In this document: positions 55,370 through 64,000 of the stretch, piece after piece | Layout of the letters: every line of letters starts with the position of its first letter | How positions within the stretch are numbered: position 1 is the first letter of the stretch | NCBI RefSeq assembly: GCF_001270495.1 | Contig: NZ_LGUR01000202.1 | Coordinates: 1-64,000, forward strand | Source: Streptomyces viridochromogenes | Lineage (GTDB): Bacteria > Actinomycetota > Actinomycetes > Streptomycetales > Streptomycetaceae | Reading direction: 5' to 3' | Length of the DNA: 64,000 nucleotides | Program-made: the position numbers and the translations under genes | Notes under the pieces: model-generated | The model's input: only the letters and a program-made list of their open reading frames with translations | What the model was told of the DNA's origin: nothing | The model's database searches: none

Positions 55370-58300
55370 TCAGCGGCTGGTGTGGCGCTGACCGGCGATC
55401 GAGCCGGTGTGCTGCTGGGCGAGGCCCGCCGCTGTCGCGGTACGGGCCGTGGCTGCCGTGGCGAACTCGCGTACAACTCCGTCTAGTTCGCTGCGAATGC
55501 GCTGCGCTGTGGCAGGGTCGAACAGCTCTGTGCAGTAGCTGAGGTGGCACTGGAGACCACCGGACGGTCCCTCGCGGTCGTCGACGAAAGCGAAGGCCAG
55601 ATCGAACTTGGCGGAGGCCGAGCTGGTCGGCAGGGCCTCGGCTGAGATGTCCCCGAAGCGCGGGAGTTCTGTGTCGGCCCGGACGCAGGTCACATCGGTC
55701 TGGAACAGCGGGTTGCGGTTGGCTTGGCGCGGGGGTCGCAGTTCCATCACCAGGCGGTCGAAGGGGATGTCCTGGTGGGCGTACGCGCTCAGTGCAGACT
55801 CCCGGGTCCGGGCGATCAGTTCGGGGATGCTGGGGTCACCGGATGTGTCGACGCGCAGAGTTACGGTGTTGACGAAGTGCCCCAGGACCTCGCCCAAGCC
55901 TTCGTCGAGCCGTCCGGCGACCGGAGTGCCGAGGGGGATGTCGCTGCCGGCGCCGAGCCTCGTCAGGAGAGCGGCCACGGCGGCTTGGGCCACGGTGAGC
56001 AGTGAGGTGCCGGACCTGGCGGCCAGTGCCTCCAACTGGTCCAGCACCTCCGGCTCCCAGCCGAGGATGAGCTCCCTAAAGGTCAGCGAAGCCCCCTCCG
56101 GCCTTGGATGGTCATAGGGCAGGAGGATCTCCGCGGGAAGGTCGCGGAGGGTTCGCCGCCAGTGGTCGAGCTGGTGCCGGGCGAAGATGGTCGGGGCTTC
56201 GGGGGTGCCGAGCAGAGTGTGGTGCCAGCGCGCGTAGTCGGCATAGCTGAGGTGGAGGGCAGGCCAGTCGGGGACTTGGCCATTAGCACGGGCTTGGTAG
56301 GAAGTGGCGAGCTCCTGCCACAGAATGTCCATGGACCAGCCGTCGATGGCGAGGTGGTGGATGACCAGCGACAGCACATGCCGGGTGCCGTTGGTTCCGC
56401 TGATCCGGAAAAGACAGGAGCGCACGGGCAGTTCGGCCTCGATGTCGAACTCCCGCGCGCTCTCACGCTCCAGCAAGCCGGGAAGGTCTTCATCCGTGGC
56501 GGTGACGACGGTGAGTAGCTGAGGAAGCTCCTCAACGGGCAGGGTCCGCGGGGTCGGCTCGCCATCATCGTCAGGAATGAGGGTCCGCAACGCATCATGC
56601 CGAGAGACGACATCATTCAGGGCCTGAGCGAGTGCGGTGTGGTCCAGGGGGCCGGTGAGCTGGACGGCGAGTGGGACGTTGTAAGCGGAGCGGTAGCCGT
56701 CGAGTTGGTGGAGGAACCACAGCCCTCTCTGGACGGGCGCGAGCAGGGGGGCCTGACCGGCTGCTGCGCCGGGCCTCAGGGGCGGCCGGTGGAGCGCAGG
56801 AGACTCCCCGTCGTACAGCAGCGTGGCCAGGGCCTGCGGTGTCGGGTGATCGTAGACCTCGCGTGCCGTGAGGTCGCAGCCGAACTCCTTGCGGATCTGG
56901 GCGCAGAGCCGCAAGATCAGCAGTGAGTTGCCACCTGCCGCGAAGAAGTCCTCACGTGGATGGACGTCCGATATGACCAGGATCTTCGCGAAGAGAGCAC
57001 ACAGCCGTCGTTCGACCGCGGTGCGGGCCTGGTCACCGGGCGAGGAATGTGGCCCGGCCCGCTCGGGAGCGGGCAGGGCCTCTCGGTCGATTTCGCCGTT
57101 GCCGCCGTGCGGCAGGGCGTCGAGTGTGAGGAAGGCGGACGGCATCATCGGACCGGGCAGGCGGTTGGAGAGGTCCTTCCGCAGTCTGTCCGGGGAGAAG
57201 TGCTGTGGGTCTTCCGGCACGAGGTAGGCGATGAGACGTTTGTCGTCGGCGCCGTCTTCGTGGATGGTGACGTAGCACTGGCGTATGGCGGGATGAGTGG
57301 CGATGGTGTGCTGGACTTCGCCGGGTTCGACATGGAATCCGCGGATCACCGTCTGGCCGTCGGCGTGGCCGAGGAAGTCCAGGCGGCCGTCGGGGGTCCA
57401 GCGGGCGAGATCGCCGGAGCGGTACATCCGCTCGCCCGGATCCCCGAAGGGGTGGGCCACAAACCGTTCGGCGGTGAGGCCGGGCTGCTGGAGGTAGCCG
57501 CGGGCCAGTCCCTCGCCTGAAAGATAGAGCTCGCCGGGTACTCCTGGCGGGCAGGGCCGCAGCCGTTCATCGAGGACGTAGGACCGCATATTGACCAGCG
57601 GGGTACCGATCGCTACGCGTGTGCGCTCGGTACCCGATGCGTCCGGAGGGCTGACGGAGTGGCTGGTGGCGAAGGTGGTGGTCTCGGTGGGGCCATAGCC
57701 GTTGACCACTGTGGTGTCGGGGCAGTGCTCATGGAAGCGGCGCACCGTGGCTGCGAAGACGTCGCCGCCGGTCCATACCTCGTGGAGGCCGTTGAGGACG
57801 GTGGGGTCGAGGTCCGTGAGTTGTTGGAAGAGCTCCGCGGATAACCATGCTGCCGTCACCGCTCCGTCCTTCAACGTCCGCATCAGGGTGGGCAGAGCGA
57901 GTTCGCCGGGGGCTGCGACATGGACTCGGCTTCCGGCGAGAAGCGGGACCCAGAGTTCGTACGTGGAGATGTCGAATGCGAGCGGGGAGTGGAACAGGAC
58001 GCACTGGTGTGTGCCATTGGTCCAGCGGTGGTCGGTGGCGAAGTCGGTGATGTTGCGGTGAGTGGCCGCGATACCTCGAGTGGGCTCGGTCGCTCCGGAG
58101 GCGTACATCACGCAGGCCAGCTGATCGGGGTGTGGGTCGGGCAGTGCCGCCGACGGGGCGTCGGTACCGTCTGCGGACCGGCCGTCGAGGGTGTGGACCC
58201 GAGCCGGAAGTGTGCCAGTGAGGTGGGTGGCGGTGGAATCGACGAGAATGATCCGCGGGTTGGCCTGCAGGACGATGTGATGGATCCGGTCCGCGGGGTC

Positions 58301-60094
58301 GGTGCTGCGCAGTGGGAGGTAGGCAGCGCCGGTCTTGAGGACGGCCAGGAGGGCAGCCACGGTGGCGGGCGAGCGTTCCATGAGAAGCCCGATCCGGTCC
58401 TCTGCTTGTATGCCCTGGCCAGTGAGTGAGTGGGCTATCTGGTCGCTCCAGGTGTCCAGTTGTGCGTAGGTCCAGCTCTGGTGTGCGTCAGACAGGGCGA
58501 TGGCATCGGGTGTACGGGTGGCCTGGGCCCGGAAGAGAGCGGGCACCGAGACGTCCGGGACAGGAGCCTCGGGTCCTTGCCAGGCAGTGAGGACCTGGTG
58601 CCGCTCCTCCGCAGTGGACAGCTCGATGTCGGTGATCGACTGCTCGCAGTCCGCTGCCACCGCGGTGAGTAGCCGTACCAGCCGCCTGGTCATCGCCTGG
58701 ATGGTGTACGGCTCGAACAGTCCACTCTTGTAGCCCACTTCGAGGTCCAGGCCAGCAGGGCCGCCGTCCTCGTCATGGTGCTCGACGAACGAGAACAACA
58801 GATCGAAATTGATGGATCCGGTCGTCGTGGGCACCTGCTGGACGCACAGCCCCGGCAGATCATCCACGGCGGCCGTGGTCCCCTCGAGGCTGATGCTCAC
58901 CTGCGTGAAAGGGTGCCTGCCCGAGACACGCTCGGGATTGATCGCGTCGACTACCCGCTCAAACGGGATGTCCTGATGTGCGTACGCCGCCAGGGCGGTT
59001 CTCCGCACCCGGTCCAGTAACTCCCGGAAACTGGGAGCGCCCGCGGTCTCGGCCCGAAGCACCAGTGTGTTGACGAAGAACCCCACCACCCCGTCGAGTG
59101 CCGCCTCCGAACGGTCGGCGATCGGGCTGGACAGCGGGATGTCCGTGCCGGCGCCGAGCCGGGTCAACAACGCGGCCACTGCGGCATGCAGAACCATGAA
59201 CAGCGTCGCGTCGTTCCGCCGGGCCAGCGCAGCCAGTCGATCATGCAGCCGGGCATCGAACCGTACTTGGTGAGACTCCCCGCCCGTCCCGGTGGTCGCG
59301 GACCAAGATCGGTCGGAGGGCAGCCGGAGTTCCGCCGGGGCACCGGCCAATGCGCGGGTCCAGTACGCCAATTGCCGTGCCAACAGGCTGTCGGGCTCCT
59401 CCTCGCTGAGGCGGGCGCGCTGCCACAGTGCGTAGTCGGCGTACTGCAGCGCAAGCGGGGCCCATTGGGGCCGCCGACCGGAGAGGCGCGCAGCGAAGGC
59501 GGTCCACAGATCGCTGCGCAGCGTCCCGTTGGACAGCCAGTCGGTCGCGACATGGTGCAGAAGGAGATGAAAGACATGCTCCGTCGGCCCCAGAACGAAC
59601 AGCCGGGCCCGCAGTGGCGGATCAACCGTCAAGTCGAAGGGTAGATTGGCCTCCGCCATGGCCTGCCGCAGCCCGGTCTCGTCGGCGCCCACGATCGAGT
59701 GAACTTCGAGCCGGGGGCGACTGCGGGCCGCGTCGAGGATCTGCTGCCGTGGTAACCCCTCGAGCTCCGGATACACTGTGCGCAGGATCTCGTGCCGCTC
59801 CACCAGATCGCCCAGCGCCGCTTCCAGGGCGGACGGGTCCAGCGGTCCGGAAAGCCTGACGGCGAAGATCTGGTTGTGGCCTAGGTCCTGCTCCTCGAAG
59901 CGGTTGAGGAACCACAGCCGCTGTTGGGCGAAAGACAGGGGGATCCGCTCCGGGCGCTGCCGAGCGATCAGTGCCGCCCCGGGGCCGGCACCCGAGGCAG
60001 CAGCATCTGCTGCCGGCCCGCCCAGGCGCTCCCGCAGCAGACGTTGCTGTTCGGGCGAGAGCGTGCTCAGGGCGCTGAACACATCAGTACTCAC
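55370..60094 (-). CDS. NRPS, domains C-A(impaired)-T-C
   Basis: 1574 residues from GTG 60094, overlapping the preceding synthetase stop by 11 bp. C1 (about 45-470) has HHVATDW (H180, H181, D185) instead of HHxxxDG. The A domain (about 510-1010) keeps [20 protein letters not shown] and YRSGD. But A3 reads [11 protein letters not shown] in place of YTSGTTGxPKG, and the A10 lysine is Glu1001 (NGEIDR). It is therefore probably unable to adenylate. Its pocket residues read DIYWWGGTF, similar to valine codes. T (about 1020-1090) has the serine in [13 protein letters not shown]2 (about 1105-1560) has an intact HHLAIDGWS and ends the protein, so its acceptor carrier is on the separate T-TE protein. 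Confidence 0.93.
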   Translation of the reverse strand: MSTDVFSALSTLSPEQQRLLRERLGGPAADAAASGAGPGAALIARQRPERIPLSFAQQRLWFLNRFEEQDLGHNQIFAVRLSGPLDPSALEAALGDLVERHEILRTVYPELEGLPRQQILDAARSRPRLEVHSIVGADETGLRQAMAEANLPFDLTVDPPLRARLFVLGPTEHVFHLLLHHVATDWLSNGTLRSDLWTAFAARLSGRRPQWAPLALQYADYALWQRARLSEEEPDSLLARQLAYWTRALAGAPAELRLPSDRSWSATTGTGGESHQVRFDARLHDRLAALARRNDATLFMVLHAAVAALLTRLGAGTDIPLSSPIADRSEAALDGVVGFFVNTLVLRAETAGAPSFRELLDRVRRTALAAYAHQDIPFERVVDAINPERVSGRHPFTQVSISLEGTTAAVDDLPGLCVQQVPTTTGSINFDLLFSFVEHHDEDGGPAGLDLEVGYKSGLFEPYTIQAMTRRLVRLLTAVAADCEQSITDIELSTAEERHQVLTAWQGPEAPVPDVSVPALFRAQATRTPDAIALSDAHQSWTYAQLDTWSDQIAHSLTGQGIQAEDRIGLLMERSPATVAALLAVLKTGAAYLPLRSTDPADRIHHIVLQANPRIILVDSTATHLTGTLPARVHTLDGRSADGTDAPSAALPDPHPDQLACVMYASGATEPTRGIAATHRNITDFATDHRWTNGTHQCVLFHSPLAFDISTYELWVPLLAGSRVHVAAPGELALPTLMRTLKDGAVTAAWLSAELFQQLTDLDPTVLNGLHEVWTGGDVFAATVRRFHEHCPDTTVVNGYGPTETTTFATSHSVSPPDASGTERTRVAIGTPLVNMRSYVLDERLRPCPPGVPGELYLSGEGLARGYLQQPGLTAERFVAHPFGDPGERMYRSGDLARWTPDGRLDFLGHADGQTVIRGFHVEPGEVQHTIATHPAIRQCYVTIHEDGADDKRLIAYLVPEDPQHFSPDRLRKDLSNRLPGPMMPSAFLTLDALPHGGNGEIDREALPAPERAGPHSSPGDQARTAVERRLCALFAKILVISDVHPREDFFAAGGNSLLILRLCAQIRKEFGCDLTAREVYDHPTPQALATLLYDGESPALHRPPLRPGAAAGQAPLLAPVQRGLWFLHQLDGYRSAYNVPLAVQLTGPLDHTALAQALNDVVSRHDALRTLIPDDDGEPTPRTLPVEELPQLLTVVTATDEDLPGLLERESAREFDIEAELPVRSCLFRISGTNGTRHVLSLVIHHLAIDGWSMDILWQELATSYQARANGQVPDWPALHLSYADYARWHHTLLGTPEAPTIFARHQLDHWRRTLRDLPAEILLPYDHPRPEGASLTFRELILGWEPEVLDQLEALAARSGTSLLTVAQAAVAALLTRLGAGSDIPLGTPVAGRLDEGLGEVLGHFVNTVTLRVDTSGDPSIPELIARTRESALSAYAHQDIPFDRLVMELRPPRQANRNPLFQTDVTCVRADTELPRFGDISAEALPTSSASAKFDLAFAFVDDREGPSGGLQCHLSYCTELFDPATAQRIRSELDGVVREFATAATARTATAAGLAQQHTGSIAGQRHTSR

Positions 60095-63000
60095 TGCTCG
60101 CTCCTTCCGCCCTGTCGACAGCCGTGCCCAGCAGCAGGTCCGTAACCTCATCGCCGTGCGCCTCGCGGATCTGCCCGCTCAGTTCGGCTGCCATCTGCTG
60201 TAGGGAGCCGGATCCCAGCACGGTCGCCAGTGGCACCGTGATCCGCAGCTCGCGCTCGATGCGGAACTTCAGCTGGGTGGCGAGCAGCGAGTCGCCACCG
60301 AGTCCGAAGAACGTGTCCGAGCGGCTGACGCGCTTTGCCCTCAGCAGTTCCTTCCAGACTGCTGCCAGCAGCTCTTCCAGTGGTGTCTCCGGAATCTGGT
60401 AGACCTCAGAGGTCTGAGCCGGGGCCTTGCGCGGATGTGGTAGCGCCTTGCGATCGACCTTGCCGTTCGAGTTGAGCGGCAGCCGGTCGATCGGCACCAG
60501 CGCGCTGGGCACCAGATAGGCGGGGAGTCGCTCGGCCAGCCACGCGCGCAGCCCTTTCCCGCTGCCGGGTTCCTTCGGTACGTAATAGCCCACCAAACGG
60601 CGGGACTGCTCCCCCTGCACCACGGACGCCACCGCCTGCCGGACGCCGGGGTGACCGGCCATCGTGGCCTCCACCTCACCGAGTTCGATGCGGTAGCCGT
60701 CCACCTTGACCTGGTCGTCGTCACGGCCCAGGAATTCCAGCTGGCCGTTCGGCAGCCACCGGCCGAGGTCGCCCGTGCGGTACATCCGGGCCCCGGGGGT
60801 AGCGCTGAAGGGATCGGGAATGAAACGCGACGCGGTAGTGCCGGGCATCCCTGCGTAGCCACGGACCACGCAGTCGCCGCCGATGTACAGATCGCCCGTT
60901 ACTCTCACCGGAACCGGCCTGAGCGCGCTGTCCAACGCGTACATGGTGGTGTTGGGGATGGCACGGCCGATGGGCACCAGGCCACCTGGTGCTGCGTACG
61001 GGCCGTGTACGCCCGGCGTGTAGGTGGTGTTGCCCACGGAAGCCTCAGTGGGGCCGTACTCGTTGAGAAGTACGGAATCCTGATCGTCCGCACGCCAGTT
61101 GGCCAGCGTGTGGGCCGGGAAGGCGTCGGCTCCCACGACCAGTGTGGCCGCCAGCTTCCCGAGTTGCTCCGGGGGCAGCAGCTCCTGGAGCATCTCCAGG
61201 AGTCCGGGGGTCATCTTGATGAAGCTGTACGGTGCCCACCGAGCGAGCTGCTCGGCCATCTCCACCGGATCCAGCGAGTCGTGCAGTACGCACAGTCGCT
61301 CCCCGCGGATCAGCGGGGTGTACAGGTTGGGCACCACCATGTCGAAGGCGATGGAGGAGAAGAGCGGCGCGCCGCCGGTACCGCGGGAGGCGTACTCCTC
61401 CTCGCACCAGCCGAGGTAGTTGGCAACGCCCGAGTGCGGTACCAGCACCCCCTTGGGACGGCCGGTCGAGCCTGATGTGTAGATGACGTACATCAAGTTC
61501 GCCGGATCGCTGATCCGACCCAGGTCGCCCTCCGGCTGGGCGGCCAGCCCCACGGCAAGCGCGTCGGTGTTGACCGACCGCCAGGGGCCTTCGGGGACCG
61601 AGTCCGCGGTGGCGTCCCGGGTCAGCACGAGCGTGCTTCCCGCGTCGTGCAGTACGTACTCCAAGCGGTCGGAGGGGTGTTGCGGGTCTACCGGAAGATA
61701 GGCCGCGCCGGCCTTGAGCACTCCGAGCAGCAACACGGGAAGCTGGGCGTCGCGGTGGCTGCACACAGCGACGACCTTCTCCGGACCCGCGCCCTGATCC
61801 CGCAGCCAGTGGGCAAGCCGATTGGCGCGACGGTTCAGTTCGGCATAACTCAGTTCGGTAGTGCCGTCGGTCACCGCAATGGCCTCGGGAGTGCGACGCG
61901 CCTGCTCCTCGAACAGCTCGTGCACACAGCGGTCCGTGCGGTACTCCCGGGCAGGCCCGTTCCACTCCGTGAGGATCCGCTGCCGCTCGGCGCCGCTGAC
62001 CGGGGAGAATGACTCATGCAGGTCGCCCGACGCAAGCATCGCCTCCAGTACCGTGGCATACAGCGCCTGGATGCTCCTGGCCTGGGCGTCGGAGATCTTC
62101 GCGGTGTAGTAGTCCATGCGCAGCAGCGTCCGCAGGGAGACGGGGTCGCGGGTGATGCCAGTGGACAACGCGTAGTTAGTGGGCTCGGCCCGGTAGTCTG
62201 CCTGGTGCGCCACTCCGCTGCTGAGGTAGGAGACGCCGCTCTTCAGCGCCTCGCCCAGGACGTGGAAGTGCAGATAGACAAAACTGGTGTCGAACAGCTC
62301 CTGGCCACCATTGTCCCGCTGGATGTTGGCCAGCGGATAGCGCCGATGGGGCAACATCTCTATCTCGGCGTCGTAAACCCGCCGGATGAGATCAGCCCAG
62401 CTACCACCAACGAGATCGACGCGGAGCGGGGGCGTGTTCAGGTACATGCCGATCACTTGGGTGCTGTCGATGTCCTCTGGGCGGCCGTTGGAAGTGAGCC
62501 CACTGGCCACGTCGGTCTGTCCGGTGGCAAGACCGATGACCTTGAGATGGGCGGCCAGCATGACCGACTTGACGGGCACCCCGAGCTTGGCCGCGAGAGT
62601 GTGCAGTTGAGCCACGGTCGTTTCGGGCAGGATCAGTTCAAGGGACCGGTGCGTTGCCTCCAGCGTCGACGTGAACTGTCGGTCGCGCATGTCGCCGGCG
62701 GGATTCCCGCTCTGGTCGATGTCCTGGTCCTCCTTCGGGGTGTGCTCAGTGTCGGGCCAGCGTGGCAGCACGGCAGGCTGATAGCCCGCCAAGTGCTTGG
62801 CCCAGAACTTCTGCGCCTCCAGTGACGCGACATCCTCACGTTCGGCCTCGATGAACTCACCAAAGGTTGTCCGGGGCTCTGTGGCGGGCGCTGCGTTCGG
62901 GTCCTCCAACAGCTGCAGATAGCGCTCGAACAGCTCTGCCTGGAGGGTGAACATGCTCCAGCCGTCGAGGATCGCGTGGTGCTCGACCAGGGTCCACTGG

Positions 63001-64000
63001 AAAGTGTCCTCGGTACGGCGCTGCAGAATGCCCCTCAACAGTGGCGCCTGAGACAGCTCCAGGGGACGCAGCCGCTCCTTGTGGAATCTCTCCTGGATGA
63101 CGGCTTCCTGCTCGGCCTCTGACAGCCCGCAAAGATCCTCCACCACCAGTGACATCGAGGCGCTCGCATGCACCATCTGGAGCGGCTCGGAGTAGCTTGC
63201 GAAGTCGAAGGAGGTACGCAGCATCGGGTGCCGGTCGATGACGTCCTGCAGCGCCTGGGCGAACCGGTCGGCGTCGTAGACAGCCTTCAGATGCCAGCTG
63301 TTGACGTTGTGGAACGGCAGATTCTCAGGGTCCCGTTCCATGTGGTAGACCATGCCTGCCTGGAGGGTGGAGACCGGGTAGGCATCCGTGACACCGGCCG
63401 GAAGCAGCTCCCGGTCCGCGTCGCTGATCAGACGGAACGGCTCCCGTGCACGGGCGGTGGACACCCGAGCGATGCTGCGGGCGCGGGCGGCGATGTCGCT
63501 GACCACCGGGGTACGGAAGAGATCCTGGAGGGAGAACTCCCAACCGCGTTCCTTGGCCCGGCCGATCACCTGCAGGCTGCGGATCGAGTCCCCGCCGAGG
63601 TCGAAGAAGTTGTCTTGGGCGCCGACCCGGTCGAGGCCCAAGACCTCCGCCCACACCTCGCAGAGCACAATCTCGGCCGGAGTGCAGGGGGCGATGTACT
63701 GCTGGGACAGGTCGCGCCAGAACCCGTCGGGGACCGGCAGCGCCGCCCGGTCCACCTTGCCGTTGGCGGTGACCGGGAATTCCGGCAGGACCATGAAGAC
63801 GTGCGGGACCATGTGCTCCGGGAGCCGCTCGCCCAGATAGGCGCGCAGTTCACTGCTGTTGAGGCGGGCGGCATCCGGTTCGTCGACCGTCACATAACCG
63901 ACCAGCCGGGAGCTGGGATCGCCCTCCTCCCGCCGGGCTAGCACCACCGCGTTGTGGATGGCCGGGTGCTCCTCGAGCACGGCCTCGATCTCGCCGGTCT
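60084..64000 (-). CDS. NRPS, domains (A)-T-C-A-T, 5' part outside window
   Basis: Open to the window edge, entering in motif A8 of an A domain (GEIEAVLEEHPAI) with its A10 lysine (NGKVDRAALP). T1 carries FFDLGGDSIRSL near 63580. C (about 62050-63400) has YPVSTLQAGMVYHME and HHAILDGWS. A2 (about 60430-61960) is canonical: YTSGSTGRPKGV, FDMVVPNLY, NEYGPTEAS, YRTGDLGRW, NGKVDRKALP. Reading the pocket by alignment to GrsA gives D-M-P-K-V-G-E-V-G-K, close to asparagine codes (DLTKLGEVGK) and sharing features with aspartate ones. T2 has FFGLGGDSLLATQL near 60290. It hands the chain to C1 of the next synthetase; the genes overlap by 11 bp. Confidence 0.94.
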   Translation of the reverse strand, partial: TGEIEAVLEEHPAIHNAVVLARREEGDPSSRLVGYVTVDEPDAARLNSSELRAYLGERLPEHMVPHVFMVLPEFPVTANGKVDRAALPVPDGFWRDLSQQYIAPCTPAEIVLCEVWAEVLGLDRVGAQDNFFDLGGDSIRSLQVIGRAKERGWEFSLQDLFRTPVVSDIAARARSIARVSTARAREPFRLISDADRELLPAGVTDAYPVSTLQAGMVYHMERDPENLPFHNVNSWHLKAVYDADRFAQALQDVIDRHPMLRTSFDFASYSEPLQMVHASASMSLVVEDLCGLSEAEQEAVIQERFHKERLRPLELSQAPLLRGILQRRTEDTFQWTLVEHHAILDGWSMFTLQAELFERYLQLLEDPNAAPATEPRTTFGEFIEAEREDVASLEAQKFWAKHLAGYQPAVLPRWPDTEHTPKEDQDIDQSGNPAGDMRDRQFTSTLEATHRSLELILPETTVAQLHTLAAKLGVPVKSVMLAAHLKVIGLATGQTDVASGLTSNGRPEDIDSTQVIGMYLNTPPLRVDLVGGSWADLIRRVYDAEIEMLPHRRYPLANIQRDNGGQELFDTSFVYLHFHVLGEALKSGVSYLSSGVAHQADYRAEPTNYALSTGITRDPVSLRTLLRMDYYTAKISDAQARSIQALYATVLEAMLASGDLHESFSPVSGAERQRILTEWNGPAREYRTDRCVHELFEEQARRTPEAIAVTDGTTELSYAELNRRANRLAHWLRDQGAGPEKVVAVCSHRDAQLPVLLLGVLKAGAAYLPVDPQHPSDRLEYVLHDAGSTLVLTRDATADSVPEGPWRSVNTDALAVGLAAQPEGDLGRISDPANLMYVIYTSGSTGRPKGVLVPHSGVANYLGWCEEEYASRGTGGAPLFSSIAFDMVVPNLYTPLIRGERLCVLHDSLDPVEMAEQLARWAPYSFIKMTPGLLEMLQELLPPEQLGKLAATLVVGADAFPAHTLANWRADDQDSVLLNEYGPTEASVGNTTYTPGVHGPYAAPGGLVPIGRAIPNTTMYALDSALRPVPVRVTGDLYIGGDCVVRGYAGMPGTTASRFIPDPFSATPGARMYRTGDLGRWLPNGQLEFLGRDDDQVKVDGYRIELGEVEATMAGHPGVRQAVASVVQGEQSRRLVGYYVPKEPGSGKGLRAWLAERLPAYLVPSALVPIDRLPLNSNGKVDRKALPHPRKAPAQTSEVYQIPETPLEELLAAVWKELLRAKRVSRSDTFFGLGGDSLLATQLKFRIERELRITVPLATVLGSGSLQQMAAELSGQIREAHGDEVTDLLLGTAVDRAEGASSEY

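Noticed and set aside
50154..64000. A trans-AT PKS or hybrid PKS-NRPS
   Set aside because: No ketosynthase, acyltransferase or ketoreductase motif is present; all large domains are C, A, T and TE.

Overview
The window looks like chromosomal DNA of a Streptomyces or a close relative. It is very GC-rich, GTG starts are common, genes often overlap by 4 bases, and much of the content is typical of the genus: DUF574 methyltransferase, an RmdA-type c-di-GMP protein, ergothioneine genes, Tat-exported glycosidase, MbtH-assisted NRPS. From memory, the order lipoprotein, methyltransferase, RmdA, then sdhCAB, then ornithine-lipid acyltransferases resembles the SCO0920-SCO0930 stretch of S. coelicolor, which would put the window in or near a chromosome arm. 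I saw no rRNA, tRNA, CRISPR array or replication origin.

Layout. 0-35 kb is mostly intact core-like sequence: a secreted Pro/Thr protein (partial), a surface lipoprotein, a methyltransferase translationally coupled to rmdA, an alcohol dehydrogenase, a LysR regulator with a T-N11-A box, a second succinate dehydrogenase/fumarate reductase (sdhCAB), an ornithine-lipid acyltransferase pair, a nucleotidyltransferase, a short UvrA paralogue, a phytase, a luciferase-like oxidoreductase, a Zur-box-preceded rpmF-cobW pair, an acetate-type symporter, a pectate lyase, dodecin, egtABCD, a PARG-like protein opposite a PemK/MazF-like protein, an SPFH protein, an amidase and a GH43 enzyme.

36-46.5 kb is a decayed accessory zone. 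An IS630 element sits in the stop codon of an ABC permease. Two IS5-type elements abut. A HxlR regulator and an imine-reductase-like oxidoreductase lie between IS-end-like repeats. There is a degenerate reading frame cut by an IS, an N-terminally lost nSTAND3-type NTPase gene with a nonsense codon, and a 3'-truncated membrane protein gene.

46.5-49.3 kb is a compact, lower-GC island and the most novel-looking item: a 27-residue peptide gene with a strong ribosome binding site, an attenuator-like hairpin, a cobalamin-dependent radical SAM RiPP maturase with a CX7CX2C motif, and a DUF5825 protein overlapping it by 4 bases. I read it as a small RiPP operon.

50.1-64 kb is the 3' part of an NRPS operon on the minus strand, continuing beyond the window. 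In order of transcription: a (partial A)-T-C-A-T synthetase; a C-A-T-C synthetase whose A domain has lost the catalytic lysine of motif A10 and much of A3; MbtH; an M20-type amidohydrolase; a LOG-family nucleotide N-glycosidase; an MFS exporter; a small helical unknown protein; and a free-standing T-TE protein. The last C, T and TE are thus split over two polypeptides, and no adenylation domain for the last carrier is visible.
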